Positions 12,341-22,988 of a DNA stretch of 64,000 bases are shown one piece after another; positions within the stretch are counted from its first letter, which is position 1; every line of letters begins with the position of its first letter. The DNA lies in contig NC_083601.1 in NCBI RefSeq assembly GCF_029168945.1, positions 34,275,660-34,339,659 on the forward strand, written 5' to 3'. The notes beneath the pieces were generated by a model. It ran no database searches, was not told the DNA's origin, and worked only from the letters and a program-made list of their open reading frames with translations. The DNA is from Cannabis sativa. Taxonomy: Eukaryota > Streptophyta > Magnoliopsida > Rosales > Cannabaceae. The position numbers and the translations under genes are program-made.

Positions 12341-14505
12341 AATAGGATTACAAAAAATTTAGATGTTAAAAGAATTGAGGCTTTAATGAATTCATGTTTT
12401 ACCAATGTAGAAACATGATGAAGATGAAAATTTTATTAAATCTAAAATTGCCTGTGGGCTAAATTTTAAATCTAATAAAATTGTATGAACTTTATGATAG
12501 ATTTAATGAAATATTTAATTTAGATTAATGGAGGAATGAAATCTATCTTTAATTAAAATTTGTGATAACACTATTAAATCAAATCCTCATAACTCCCTGT
12601 GGGGTAAATTAAGAGAATTTAACTTAATATATTATCCTAATTAATTATAAAAATATAATAAAATCCCTGTGGGGTAAAATTATTATATCCAAATAATTAA
12701 TTACAAGTTTCGTCCATTAATGTGAATTTTAATTAATATATAATTTTATATAATTAAAGATGTTGTGGCTACTCCCTAATTATAAAAAATTATATTTTCA
12801 CTTTAGACATTAGGTATTGGGCTCTACCTAAAAGTATTTTCGTTATTAACATAATAGACAATCACTGAGATTAGTGCTCCTAGTGTGGTCGTTCGAAGAT
12901 CATTAAAAACCGTTCTAGATATGAGCATTTGTCCCAGGTTCATGTTTTCTTATGTCAAACCACAAAACTACTTACGTTTTATTCATATTTTATTCATTTT
13001 ATAAAGTTTTATGAATATTTTATGAATAATTTTATGAAGTTTTATGAAACTTAATTGCTAAATAAAATATTCAACCTATCTTAATGTTTGAATATTTCTA
13101 AATATATCTAGCACTATAAAAGGAATTTATGTATAGCATTTAAATCATACAAATCCAAATTAATTGCATTAAACATAAATTTGTCAAATAAATACAAAAT
13201 AATACAATTAATGTATGATTATTAATTAAATGCTAATTCCTTAATATGAAATTAATGGCAGATTTTTCAAAATTAATTTAGACAATAAATTGCATAAATT
13301 TGGTAATATATAATTAAATGCACAAATTAGCACAATTTTTACATGCCTAAATAAATCATGTAATAAATTACCAAATTTAAACAAATTTCCATTTTCAATT
13401 TGTACTATATATATGTATTAAACAAAAATGGAAAATTAACTAAATACAATTTATTGACTAAATTAACACACAAAATAGGAAAATAATTAATATTCCATAC
13501 TGCCAAACGACATGTCGTTTTTGCAAAAAGCAAAACGACACGTCGTTTAACCAAAAATTGAAGGGGCTGAAAATGCAGAAGAAAACGACACGTCGTTTTC
13601 CCTAACAGAAAAACGACACGTCGTTTTACTCAATGCAGGGCTGATGCATAAGACTATAAACGACATGTTGTTTTCCACAATGTGAAAAACGACATGTCGT
13701 TTTTCAACAACGACAGCTGCAATGTGCCATTCAAACGACACGTCGTTTTACGCCAAACGACACGTCGTTTTACGCCAAACGACACGTCGTTTTCTCCAAA
13801 CGACATGTCGTTTTGCGTCGTCTTCTTCAGCGAACCGGGTCGATTTTGACCCGTTTTTCTGCACGCGGGTCCGTCGAACCCGACCCAAACCCGATCAGAA
13901 ATTGCGTTTCCGACGACCAAATTGCGTGTTTTCAAATCTAAAATGTTCTAAATCAAATAATAAAGAGATCCACATAGATTTTATGCACGAAAACACGAAA
14001 AAATATATACTTTAATATCACGAAATTATTCGGGTCCGAAAAAGTTTTAACCGGAAAAAATTTCCATCCTTAAGTTTTTCAATAGATTTTCAATGCTTAG
14101 ATCGATCTATAATACTATACGAACATAGCAATATATTTAGAATTCAAAATAAACACTGAAAAATGAAAAATGGAAAAAACCAAAATGGACCGATCGTGTT
14201 TATATATATGCATGTATATATCACATAAATAAAAATGAATACTATGAATGTATTATGCGATAAAATATATATATAATATACAATATATATATAAACATAT
14301 ATATGTGTATAAGTATATAATATATATATAAACTGAATAAAGATATATATATGTATATACGTATGAATTTTATATATACATTTGGAATTATATGAATATA
14401 CGTATATATATACACCAACCGAAAGAAAATATTTATATATGAATAGTGTATATAAGTGTATATATATATATGAAACTCAACCAAAATCAAGGCAGAGATA
14501 AATCC
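12341..14505 (-). other. copia 5' leader, about 2.2 kb
   Basis: This is an unusually long untranslated stretch between PBS and gag. It holds three CTGTGGGGTAAA-like repeats near 12450, 12593 and 12664. A block of sixteen-base palindromes lies at 13505-13813, followed by a short GC-rich patch (13825-13890) and a TA-rich tract (14200-14470). No convincing open frame is seen. It may contain an intron that ends at the acceptor-like site before gag. Confidence 0.7.
13505..13813. repeat. ten-copy cluster of AAACGAC-AY-GTCGTTT palindromes
   Basis: Copies start at 13505, 13533, 13583, 13611, 13658 (one arm mismatch), 13687, 13733, 13755, 13777 and 13798. Each has 7-bp inverted arms around a central AC or AT. 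The first six plus the seventh follow a period of about 75-78 bp with two palindromes per unit; the last four are spaced 22, 22 and 21 bp. AC-centred copies contain an ACGT core. Seen directly; the role (enhancer sites, or RNA structure in the leader) is inference. Confidence 0.95.
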
Positions 14506-14517
14506 GCTCTGATACCA
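14506..14517 (-). promoter_or_regulatory. copia primer binding site (initiator tRNA-Met)
   Basis: On the element strand the sequence TGGTATCAGAGC lies two bases inside the 5' LTR. It is the complement of the 3' end of plant initiator tRNA-Met, the usual primer of copia elements. Confidence 0.93.
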
Positions 14518-14519
14518 AC

Positions 14520-15029
14520 TGTTAGACTATATATATAGTGTATGTAATATAGCATATACAAATGATATGAAATGCGGAAAATAAAATGTAATCATATCAA
14601 TAATATATGCAATGAAAGGATCGCTGTACCTCCAGCCATTGATCTTTGAGCTTCAATCCCTGCGATAGCTTCGGTATTGGAGTTCGGGCTTCCTCGCTCT
14701 CTCAACTCTCTTTAGATGGAATTTGCTGAATGAATTCAGAATGAGTGAGGAGCTCGGGGACCGAGACCCTATATTTATAGGTGAGATACTCCATCAGTAT
14801 CTGCGCCACATTAATTGTCAGAATATTTTGACAATTAATTCAGGAAATCAAATCAGGTAATGAATATAGAAATCTGACCATATATAGAATATTACATAAT
14901 CGATTTTGTCCAGATTCAATGAATATAAAATATTCATTTATCAGAAAATCAATTATTTATTTATTTCCTTAAATAGAAAATCATTTCCTTAATTAGAAAA
15001 TAATTTCCATAAATAAAAATATTCTAATA
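14520..15029 (-). repeat. 5' LTR of the copia element
   Basis: This is the 510-bp copy of the LTR at 7457-7970. A CTATAAATA TATA box on the minus strand lies near 14770-14779. The differences from the other LTR are A/C near 14627, T/C near 14685 and one 4-bp gap near 14827. Confidence 0.92.
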
Positions 15030-15278
15030 TCAGTTACTTCCAAATGTTCCTTTAATAAATTTAAAACGGAGACTATACTGACAAAACTGAAGAAAAATTA
15101 CAGTTTTACAAATTAACATTGGGTACTTATGCCGCTAAAAATAAACATTGGGTTTATGCCGCTAAAAATAAACATTGGGTTTATGTCGCTTACAAATTTA
15201 AAATTTTGGGTACTTATGCTGCTATTTACCCTTTATATTATATTTTATGTACAACCCAAACCAACCGAGACCAATAAA

Positions 15279-15650
15279 TCACTACAAAAAATTGGACTTT
15301 TAGTCACAACAATAATTGTGACTAAAAATGAAAAAAGTTGTGATTAAAAGTTTTAGTCACAATTTTTTTTTTGTGATAAAGTTTTAGCCACAATAAAAAT
15401 AAGCGTTGTCACTAAAAGTCACTTTTAGTCACAACTAATCTTCATGACTAATAATTGTTAAGATGTCATTACAAATTTACAATTAGTCACAACAATCCTT
15501 TAGCCACAATTTATTTATTTTGTGACAACTTTTGTTGTCACTAATACTTCTTTAGTCACAACAAAAATTTGTCACTAATACTTTTTTAGTCACAACAAAA
15601 GTTAATCACTAATACTTTTTTATCACAATTTTTTCACTAATAATATTCAT
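15279..15650. mobile_element. CACTA-like non-autonomous fragment with TAGTCACAA repeats
   Basis: It starts CACTACAAAAAATTGG followed by many TTTTAGTCACAA motifs in both orientations. CACTAC ends with repeated subterminal motifs suggest the En/Spm (CACTA) superfamily. No matching right end could be found, so it is probably truncated. Related arrays occur at 27388-27670 and 31753-32082. Confidence 0.5.
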
Positions 15651-15804
15651 TTAATAGCTACTCATTATCAATACAAAAAATAGCTCCTGGAGTTATTACT
15701 CTTAAATATACTTTCATATAAATGTAAAGATCCAAATGAGTTATAATATTTTTTTGTTTACATGAAAATCAAGTCTTTTAAGTTAAGAGTTGCAATATAA
15801 ATAA

Positions 15805-16180
15805 GGGTAAATAGCGGCATAAATACCCAAAGTTTTGAGTTTGTAAGCGGCATAAACCCAATGATTTTTTTTAGTGGCATAAGTACCCAATATTTGTAAA
15901 ACTGTAATTTTTTTCTATTTTCGTCAGTATAGGCTCTGTTTTAAATTTATTAAAAAAAGATTTGGAAGTAACTGATACTACATATTTTTCGTGCAGACCA
16001 AATAATCTAAAATTTGAGTCTTATATGTGTCCTGTTTAAGACAATAATAGAGTCTGTACTGATGAAACTGGAAGAAAATTACAGTTTTATAAACATTGGG
16101 TACTTATGCCACTAAAAAAATCATTGAGTTTATGTCGCTTACAAACTTAAAACTTTGAGTACTTATGCCACTATTTACCC
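15805..16180. mobile_element. MULE-like foldback element, intact copy
   Basis: The 376-bp element begins GGGTAAATAG and ends CTATTTACCC. A perfect 9-bp duplication, TATAAATAA, lies at 15796-15804 and 16181-16189. Arms are inverted repeats through GCGGCATAAATACCCAA. It is the same family as the split copy at 7322-15231. Confidence 0.9.
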
Positions 16181-16333
16181 TATAAATAACATTACATTGG
16201 CATATCAATTGTTGATGAGAATACTTTAATTTGTGCTTTGAAAAGGTAGAGAATCATATGATTATAGGTGAATGAATTGTCAACTATTTCTTCGTTTTTT
16301 TTATTTGGAACTCCAACCTATAACGGTCACCCA

Positions 16334-16940
16334 GTTGTTTATCATGATTTATTTATTTGACGCTGATTTCACTACTCTTATTCTATTTTGTCGGAATTAA
16401 TAATTATTTTTTGGATGTTCTCTTGTTGCTGTGATGGTTGTGTCCGTGGGTGTAGAAGATGGGGGCTATGAATATATTTCATCTTCGTTCTCTTTGGCTT
16501 TTTTTGTAGTTTTTTTATTTTGGTAAATACATTTAACGAGCTCACTGACAAAAGAGTTTTGAGGTGTGTAGTTCTTTTATATTTTTTTTTTATAAGTGGT
16601 TATGTCTACTTAATTCATTTGTTTTACATTTATTTTTGTGTTGTTTTAGTTTTGTTTTAATAGTTTTTTTTATTTTAATTTTTTAGGAATGGACTTGCAA
16701 ATATAGTTGATTTTGCTTCTGGCGTTAAGGTTGTGCAGAAGATTGTTTGTGTTCTTTTGATCATTTATTTTTTTGTTTTGTTTGATTTGTTTTAGTGTTG
16801 TTTTACAGTTGTTTTGCCATGATTATTTACCTAACGTCGATTTCACTGTTTTTGCTCAATCTTATTGGAATTAATAGTTGTTTTCCGGTTGTTCTGGTAT
16901 TGTTGTGGTGGTTCTGTCTGTGGGTGTGGAAGATGGAGGC
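16334..16940. repeat. pair of imperfect direct repeats, about 135 bp each
   Basis: Segments 16334-16468 and 16808-16940 share an ordered series of blocks (GTTGTTT, CATGATT, GATTTCACT, GGAATTAATA, GGTGT.GAAGATGG). They are separated by about 340 bp of T-rich sequence. No coding content is seen. They could be ends of an old element or a decayed segmental duplication. Confidence 0.5.
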
Positions 16941-17075
16941 CTCATACTTTTTTTTTTGGTGTTTACAATACAAAAGAAAAAAAAAAGCGAGAGGACAGTA
17001 TAATATAATTTATATCGTGTGGCAGTAAAATTGAAAAGTTAAATCCAATATTTTTGTAAAAACCTTTTTTTTTTT

Positions 17076-17954
17076 GGGAAATTTGAAAAACTATCCATAA
17101 AAATCTCTAAAATTATTTCCCTAAATCTATACCTATTAAAATTGCCCATATATGACTCCATTTGATTTTTCCCCATAATACCCCTCCCATTTGAAAAACA
17201 AAATCAAAAATCAATCTCTCTCCCTCTCGGTGACCACGCAACACCACGCCGCCCTACCACGCCCGGCCACCGACGACCACCCACCACCACCGACAGCAGC
17301 CTTCGACCACCGTCCGACCACGCACAACCCAGCTCAGCCCCCCTCTCTCCCAATCGGACCCAGCCCCTCTCTCTTCCTCTCTTTCAAAACTGAAAAAAAA
17401 AAAAGAAAAAAGAACCCAGGGGTCCGATGGTCGGACCATGGGTCCGATAGGGGTCTGAACCATCGGACCCCTGGGTTCTTTTTTTTTCGGTTTGAAAGAG
17501 AGGAAGAAAGATGGTGGCTGGGTCCGATTGGGCCGATGGTCAGACCATGGGTTCGATAGGGGTCCGAACCATCTGACCCATCGGACCCATGGTTCGACCA
17601 TCGGACACTGGGTTCTTTTTTTTTTTCAGTTTGAAAGAGAGGAAGAGAGAGGGGGCTGGGTCCGATTGGGAGAGAGGGGGGCTGGGCTGGGTTGTGCGTG
17701 GTCGGACGGTGGTCGGAGGCTGCTGTCGGTGGTGGTGGGTGGTCGTCGGTGGCCAGGCGTGGTAGGGCGGCGTGGTGTTGCGTGGTCACCGAGAGGGAGA
17801 GAGAGAATTTTTGATTTTTGATTGGGATTTGTTTTTCAAATGGGAGGGGTATTATGAGGAAAAATCAAATGGAGTCATATATGGGCAATTTTAATAGGTA
17901 TATTTTTAGGAAAATAATTTTAGAGATTTTTAAGGATAGTTTTTTAAATTTCCC
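17076..17954. mobile_element. 879-bp long-arm foldback element
   Basis: It begins GGGAAATTTGAAAAACTATCC and ends in its near-complement ATAGTTTTTTAAATTTCCC. The two arms (about 17076-17450 and 17575-17954) are inverted copies over most of their length, including a GC-rich stretch with CACGCCGCCCTACCACGCC. The middle adds smaller inverted GGTCCGATGG units. The GGG...CCC ends suggest a MULE. The target lies in a T-run, so the TSD cannot be judged. The open frames on both strands here are mirror products of the palindrome, not genes. Confidence 0.85.
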
Positions 17955-18356
17955 TTTTTTTCCCTATAACTAGACAGTTCACGAAATAGAGAGTAGACAA
18001 TATGTTACATTGTAATTGTTTTTTTTTTCTTCTTTTTGCTGGAATGTTACATTATAATTGTTGGGAGACATGAAATTTGTTTTAATTTATTACAACATAC
18101 TGATGTAGTGTCATCTTTCTTTCACATATGGGAAATTAGGATTTAACACAGAAAATTAATCTAAGTTTTCAAGAATACTATTTAAAAAAAAAAAAAAATC
18201 CAATCCAATTAGCTTTATATGAATATTTGTCAAACAATTTAAGTAGTGCTTTCTTAAATACCAAAACATTGTAAAAATGCCTAGCTCACACTTTTGAGTT
18301 TATAGCCCAAGTTGTTTTGAAATCCTAAGGCCTTATTTATACTTGCTTTATTATTA

Positions 18357-18627
18357 GGGAAACTTATGAAAATACTAAATTTAGGTTAATTGTTACAAAA
18401 ATACTATCACACGGAAATTTTTTCAAAAATACTGTATTTTTATAAAACACTAGTAAAACAAACAACAGTAGAACAATTAAAAAACACTAGTAGAACAATA
18501 GTGAAAACTTAACACAGTATACTGCAGTATGAAACTTATAAAAAAACACAGTAAAAAAGTAAAAAATAACGTCTGACAGAATTTTTGTAAAAAAATGACA
18601 AAAGTTAGTATACCATGTAAATTTCCC
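18357..18627. mobile_element. short foldback element, MULE-like
   Basis: GGGAAACTTATGAAAATAC at the left pairs with GGGAAATTTACATGGTATAC in reverse complement at the right. Inner similarity includes TACAAAAAT. The flanks are TTATTA-rich, so the duplication is ambiguous. A degenerate TCGCCGGAAAA-like patch follows at 18850-18960. Confidence 0.5.
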
Positions 18628-19040
18628 AATTATTATTGGGTTAGCAACGTGATCCATTTTGGGACAGAAAAATTTATTTGGGGTTTTTTCATAAATATGG
18701 AAAAATATAGTAGAGTTTACTTTTTTATGGTATAAATAAATAATGCAATAAAATATGGGATTAAAAAATAAGTGAAGTTTTAAATATGGAAAAAAAACAT
18801 AAACAAATTTGATGAAACTTGTAATAATAAGGTTTACGGCAAAAGTTGTTGGGAAAGTCACCGACGTCAGAAAAATCGACGAAAAAGTTGCTGAAAAAGG
18901 TAGTGTCGCCAGAAAACTAACCGTCGCTGAAAAAAATCACTCGAAAAGTTACCAGAAGTAAATGCCTCAGATATAAACAACAAAAATATTCTATAACATA
19001 ATAAATAAAAATAAATAATTCAAACCGGTTATAAATGAAA

Positions 19041-19427
19041 GGCTAATTAGCAATTTTTCCCCCCGAACTTTGACATGTACTAAATCATGCCCCTGAACTT
19101 TTTTGGCCGTTAAAAATTCCCCCTGAACTATTGAGATTGTTAAATTTAAGGACTTTTGTCTAATTTCATTCAATTTTACTGTTTTAGGTACTAAATCATA
19201 CTCTCCAGACTTTGATATCTACCAAATCATGCTCCTCAAACGTTTATATGTATTAAATCATGTCCCCTAAACTTTCATCCATGTTAGAATTTTTTTTACT
19301 AAAATTAGATAAAAGCCCTTAAATTTAACAATCTTAATAGTTCAGAGGGAATTTTTAACGGCCAAAAAGTTCAGGGGGCATGATTTAGTACATGTCAAAA
19401 TTCGGGGGGGAAAATTGCTAATTAGCC
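19041..19427. mobile_element. MULE-like foldback element, GGCTAATTAG family
   Basis: The ends GGCTAATTAGCAATTTT and, in reverse complement, GGCTAATTAGCAATTTT enclose 387 bp of inverted-repeat sequence. It is flanked by a perfect 9-bp duplication, TAAATGAAA, at 19032-19040 and 19428-19436. The arms share CATGTACTAAATCATGCCCC. No coding region. A second copy is at 54228-54626. Confidence 0.9.
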
Positions 19428-20033
19428 TAAATGAAATATAACTGATTCTGAAATATTATGAATAAAAATAAATAACACGAAATAACTCAAACCGGTTGTA
19501 ACTAAAATAGAACCAGTTATATAACATAATGAATACAAACAAGTAACACGCAATAACTCAAACCGATTACCATTAAAAAATAAAGAAAAAATCAATTCCT
19601 AAAACACTGAAACATAAACAAAACTAGTTCCATAACAAATACCTCATAACACATAATACCTCATAAAACTGATTATAATTTTTTTTTTTTAAAAAAAAAT
19701 AGGGATCACCTCCAAAAACTATTGATGCATAAATATAAAAAGAACCGGTTTCATAACAAAATAAATAAACACAAAAAATAACACACAATAACAAATATAA
19801 TATAAAGAAACTCGTTATATTTATCAACTAGTTAAAAATTTGAGACAAAAAAATTAGTTCCGTAAAGCAACTAAGATAAAAACTCACACACAAAACCAAT
19901 TAAATAAAATAACTTAAACAAAAATAACCATTTAACATGCTTCAATTACCCACCAAATAATTACACTCATACTATATCTACCCAAAAATACGCATTGATT
20001 ATGCCATATAACCGGCTCTATTTTAATTATAAC

Positions 20034-21354
20034 TGTTAGGATATTTTTAGCTTATTATTTATGTTATTTTAGAGTTAATTTTCTTCTTTATTATTATTTT
20101 TTGGAATAGAATTATGTTTGTTTTCTTTAATTTCAGGTTTCAACAGTTGAATGTATAAATTGGTCAAATTTCAGACAAATATAATCTATAAAATAGAGAA
20201 AATTGTACAAAAAAAATAAAGCTAAAACTTCAAGCCTGAATTCGACTATATTTTGATTAGATTTTGGAAAAAATCAAAATATAAAAGTTCTAGATCTCTC
20301 TTTTATCTTTGCGAAACATTTTGAATCGTCCAATTCTAAACAATATCGAGAGAATTATGGCCAAAATACGATCAGTCGATGCAGTAGAAAACTCACTGCC
20401 CAAATAAAGGGGGGGTCATGCCTAGGCATGGAAATCTCATGCCGCGGCCTGCCCCTTCTAATCCTAAGCAGAATAGGTTTTTTCAGCTTTTTTTTATCTT
20501 TTTTTTGGCTATAAAAGAAGTAGACTTCAATAGTTTTCAATAAACAATCAAGGAGTACGAATTTTGGAGAGCAAAATTTATCGCGAAGGCTTTTTCAACG
20601 GTGTTTTTATCATTCTTTTATTTTCTATTTCCTTCTTCTATTCTGAATTAATATGTGTAAATTTGCTACGATGAACATGAGTAGCTAAGTAGTTTATTAG
20701 GGTCTAGATGGATATTGTATGATATTAATTTTTGGTTTCAATATGATTTAATTTCTCCTCAATTTTTATGTATTCTATTTCATTCGTACTTAATTACTTT
20801 TAATTGTCTGATCACCAATTAACTATTTATGATTTTGATGCGAGATTTGAGAAGTGCGTGTCGATTATGCTATAGTAAAATAGAACTGAATTTCGATATA
20901 GGACGAGAGTACTTATATGGTTGGGATAACTTATAGGGTTTCAATGTTTAATGCCTGTTACATATTTAATTTATCACGAGAGTAGAAAATTTACATGTAA
21001 TTGAAGTTTATATATCGGAGAAGACTATAAATTACCTTAGTAAACCTGCTATTGCATAAAAATTGGTATTAGGAATAGAATCATATTTAACTATAATCAA
21101 TAGATACAATTGAAATTGAAAGCCCTAACTTATATTCATTGTTAATTCCTTTATTAATTTACCTACTTCTTTCTTTTAGTGTTTTTAATTGTTTCCTAGT
21201 TTTAATTTTCTCTCAAATTTTATTTAGCCATACAGAAGTAAGAATTTTAATTTTAATGTACTTAACTACAATCCTCATGCGACCGACCTCACTTTTTGTG
21301 AGTATTACTTGTTAAAACGACACGTATATTTGAGTGTTGTAAATTACCACAACA
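20034..21354 (+). mobile_element. solo LTR of about 1.3 kb
   Basis: It starts TGTTAGGATATTTTTAGC and ends TAAATTACCACAACA. It is flanked by ATAAC (20029-20033) and ATAAT (21355-21359), a 5-bp duplication with one change, and no internal region remains. The size suggests a Ty3/gypsy origin. Orientation is assigned from the TG...CA ends and a GATACGACACGT-like tail typical of LTR 3' parts, so the strand is tentative. Confidence 0.7.
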
Positions 21355-22379
21355 ATAATCGATTTGAGTTATTTCGTATAATTTGTTTTTATTTATTATA
21401 ACACTGTTATAGAACCGGTTCTATTTTAATTATAACTAGTTTGAGTTATGTCGTGTTATTTATTTTTATTCATTATATTACAGAACCGTTTATATCTCAA
21501 TTATAATCGGTTTGAGTTATTTTGTATTGTTTATTTTTATTCATTATGCTATAGAACCGGTTCCTATCAATTATATTTTGCTTATTTTTTAAAATAATTT
21601 ATTTATGTGGCTATAAGTTATAGATACAATTAGAGTCCAAAAGTCTATTTAATAACTAAAAATCTAATTTATTAATTATTAAACAATATTGTTGTATATA
21701 GATTAAATGTAAAATACTTTATATAAGAAGTCACTCTACTCGTGACTAATTATTGCTAAAATAGAACTCTATATGTTTCTTAACATGATAAAGACGAGTA
21801 GTTTTCAGCCTTCGGACTCCAGAGGGGGCTGCATGTCTTTGTGTTTCTTTTGAAGTGATGAGCGATGCAGATTGCTAGGTGGCAGTCCAGGCGTTGAGCA
21901 AGAAATGTGAATTGTGGAAGACTCGAGAGAGACTTTTTCCATTTATCTTCTTGTTACAGTATTTAGACCTTAAACCCAAACTCAAGTTCTCTTCTTGTTT
22001 GATTAAGTGTATGTTAGTCGTGGAGACATCTCTTTCGTTGATGAAGTAGCCAATAATGCTACAATGGGTCACCTTCGGAATGATGTAATTATTCAATTTA
22101 AGGGAAGGGTCTCTCCTGTGGTGCCCATTTCTAGAAATAAATTATAACACGTGTCTTTAGTCAAATTTTATACAACATACTAATCTACCAAATGTAGATT
22201 TGTGTGTGCATCAATATAATCTCCTTGTAAAAGTGGAAAATGCATACCAACATACGTGTTCCCATTTGTAAAACTGAAATTAATATGCTTACCTATAATT
22301 GCACATGAATATTTCCTATGCAAATACTGATATTTTTATAAATAAAAAATATACTTGAAAATTTAGTACTCATACTCTA

Positions 22380-22653
22380 AATTGGTTAAAACCATATAAA
22401 GGAGGCTCTGTCCAACTGGTTTTGTTGCTAGATCTCCTCCTAACTCTATAAATAGATTAGTATTGCTCTACCAAACTCTGATATTTCTCAATATTATTGA
22501 ATTATTGGTAGTGTTGATGTTTTATAAATTTTTTAGCATACAAGTCAATTATATCTTCTGGTATGAAAGAAGAATAGAAAATTCAACTCTATGTAGAGTT
22601 ATTGTTTAAAGAAATTCAACTCTGTGGAGTGTTGCTATTATTTATATCTAACA
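22380..22653 (+). mobile_element. copia-type LTR fragment
   Basis: CTCCTCCTAACTCTATAAATAGATT near 22432-22456 matches the TATA region of the LTR at 1967-2457, including the preceding CCAACT.G.TTTTGT.GCTA block. The fragment ends TATCTAACA at 22653, the expected LTR terminus. The 5' boundary could not be placed. Confidence 0.5.
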
Positions 22654-22988
22654 ACCTATCCGCCTAACTAAATGACTGGTTTAAGTCCTAAAGATTCCTA
22701 TTCAGTGGATGATTTCAATGTAGGTACAAGTTACGAAGGCAGTGTCATGTTAGGTTATCAAATAAACACTAAACTAGAAAATACATAGGACGGAAAATAA
22801 TTGTATTGCTGGCTGGTATAGAGAAGTTTTAAGACAAAAAGACCAATCGACACATGACATTATATACATATCAATGGACTTCTCACAAGAATGTCTGAAA
22901 AAAAATCTCTAACATCAATCATACTCTATATGGACATATCTTTGGATGGCAAACTATACAGAAGAAAATCCCCCAAAAGCGTGTAGAA

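Larger units (their letters stand above)
7457..15029 (-). mobile_element. complete young Ty1/copia retrotransposon
   Basis: It has two LTRs, 514 bp and 510 bp, differing by two substitutions and one 4-bp indel. A 5-bp duplication, TCAGT, lies at 7452-7456 and 15030-15034. The PBS is at 14506-14517 and the polypurine tract at 7971-7982. Transcription is right to left in the order gag, protease, integrase, RT, RNase H, the copia order. Near-identical LTRs mean a recent insertion, yet the coding region carries several stops and frameshifts. It sits inside an older MULE-like element. Confidence 0.95.
7322..15231. mobile_element. MULE-like foldback element, split by a copia insertion
   Basis: The ends GGGTAAATAG (7322-) and CTATTTACCC (-15231) are flanked by a perfect 9-bp duplication, TTTATATTA, at 7313-7321 and 15232-15240. 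GGG...CCC ends plus a 9-bp TSD are typical of Mutator-like elements. The element proper is only 7322-7456 plus 15035-15231; everything between is the copia element and its duplicated target. Arms are long inverted repeats containing GCGGCATAAGTACCCAA. It has no coding capacity. A second intact copy is at 15805-16180 and a decayed one at 54882-55217. Confidence 0.88.
18990..21560. repeat. inverted subterminal array of AACCGGTT units, interrupted twice
   Basis: Units of roughly 75 bp carry CAAACCGGTT plus AATAAAAATAAATAAC. The left-hand units (near 18990, 19445, 19510 and 19735) are the reverse complement of the right-hand units (21360, 21425 and 21490). A MULE-like element (19041-19427) and a 1.3-kb solo LTR (20034-21354) are inserted within. 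The whole looks like the ends of a larger DNA transposon whose interior is gone. Confidence 0.6.

Noticed and set aside
13505..13813. Possible CRISPR array (regularly repeated palindromes)
   Set aside because: Plant nuclear DNA inside a retrotransposon leader; spacing is mixed, spacers are related, no cas genes.
14242..14490. Tyr/Ile-rich minus-strand frame
   Set aside because: Product of a TA-rich tract in the copia leader; no motif.
17191..17821. Overlapping open frames on both strands rich in His, Pro, Arg and Gly
   Set aside because: They are mirror-image translations of the two arms of the foldback element; no family motif and no splice structure.
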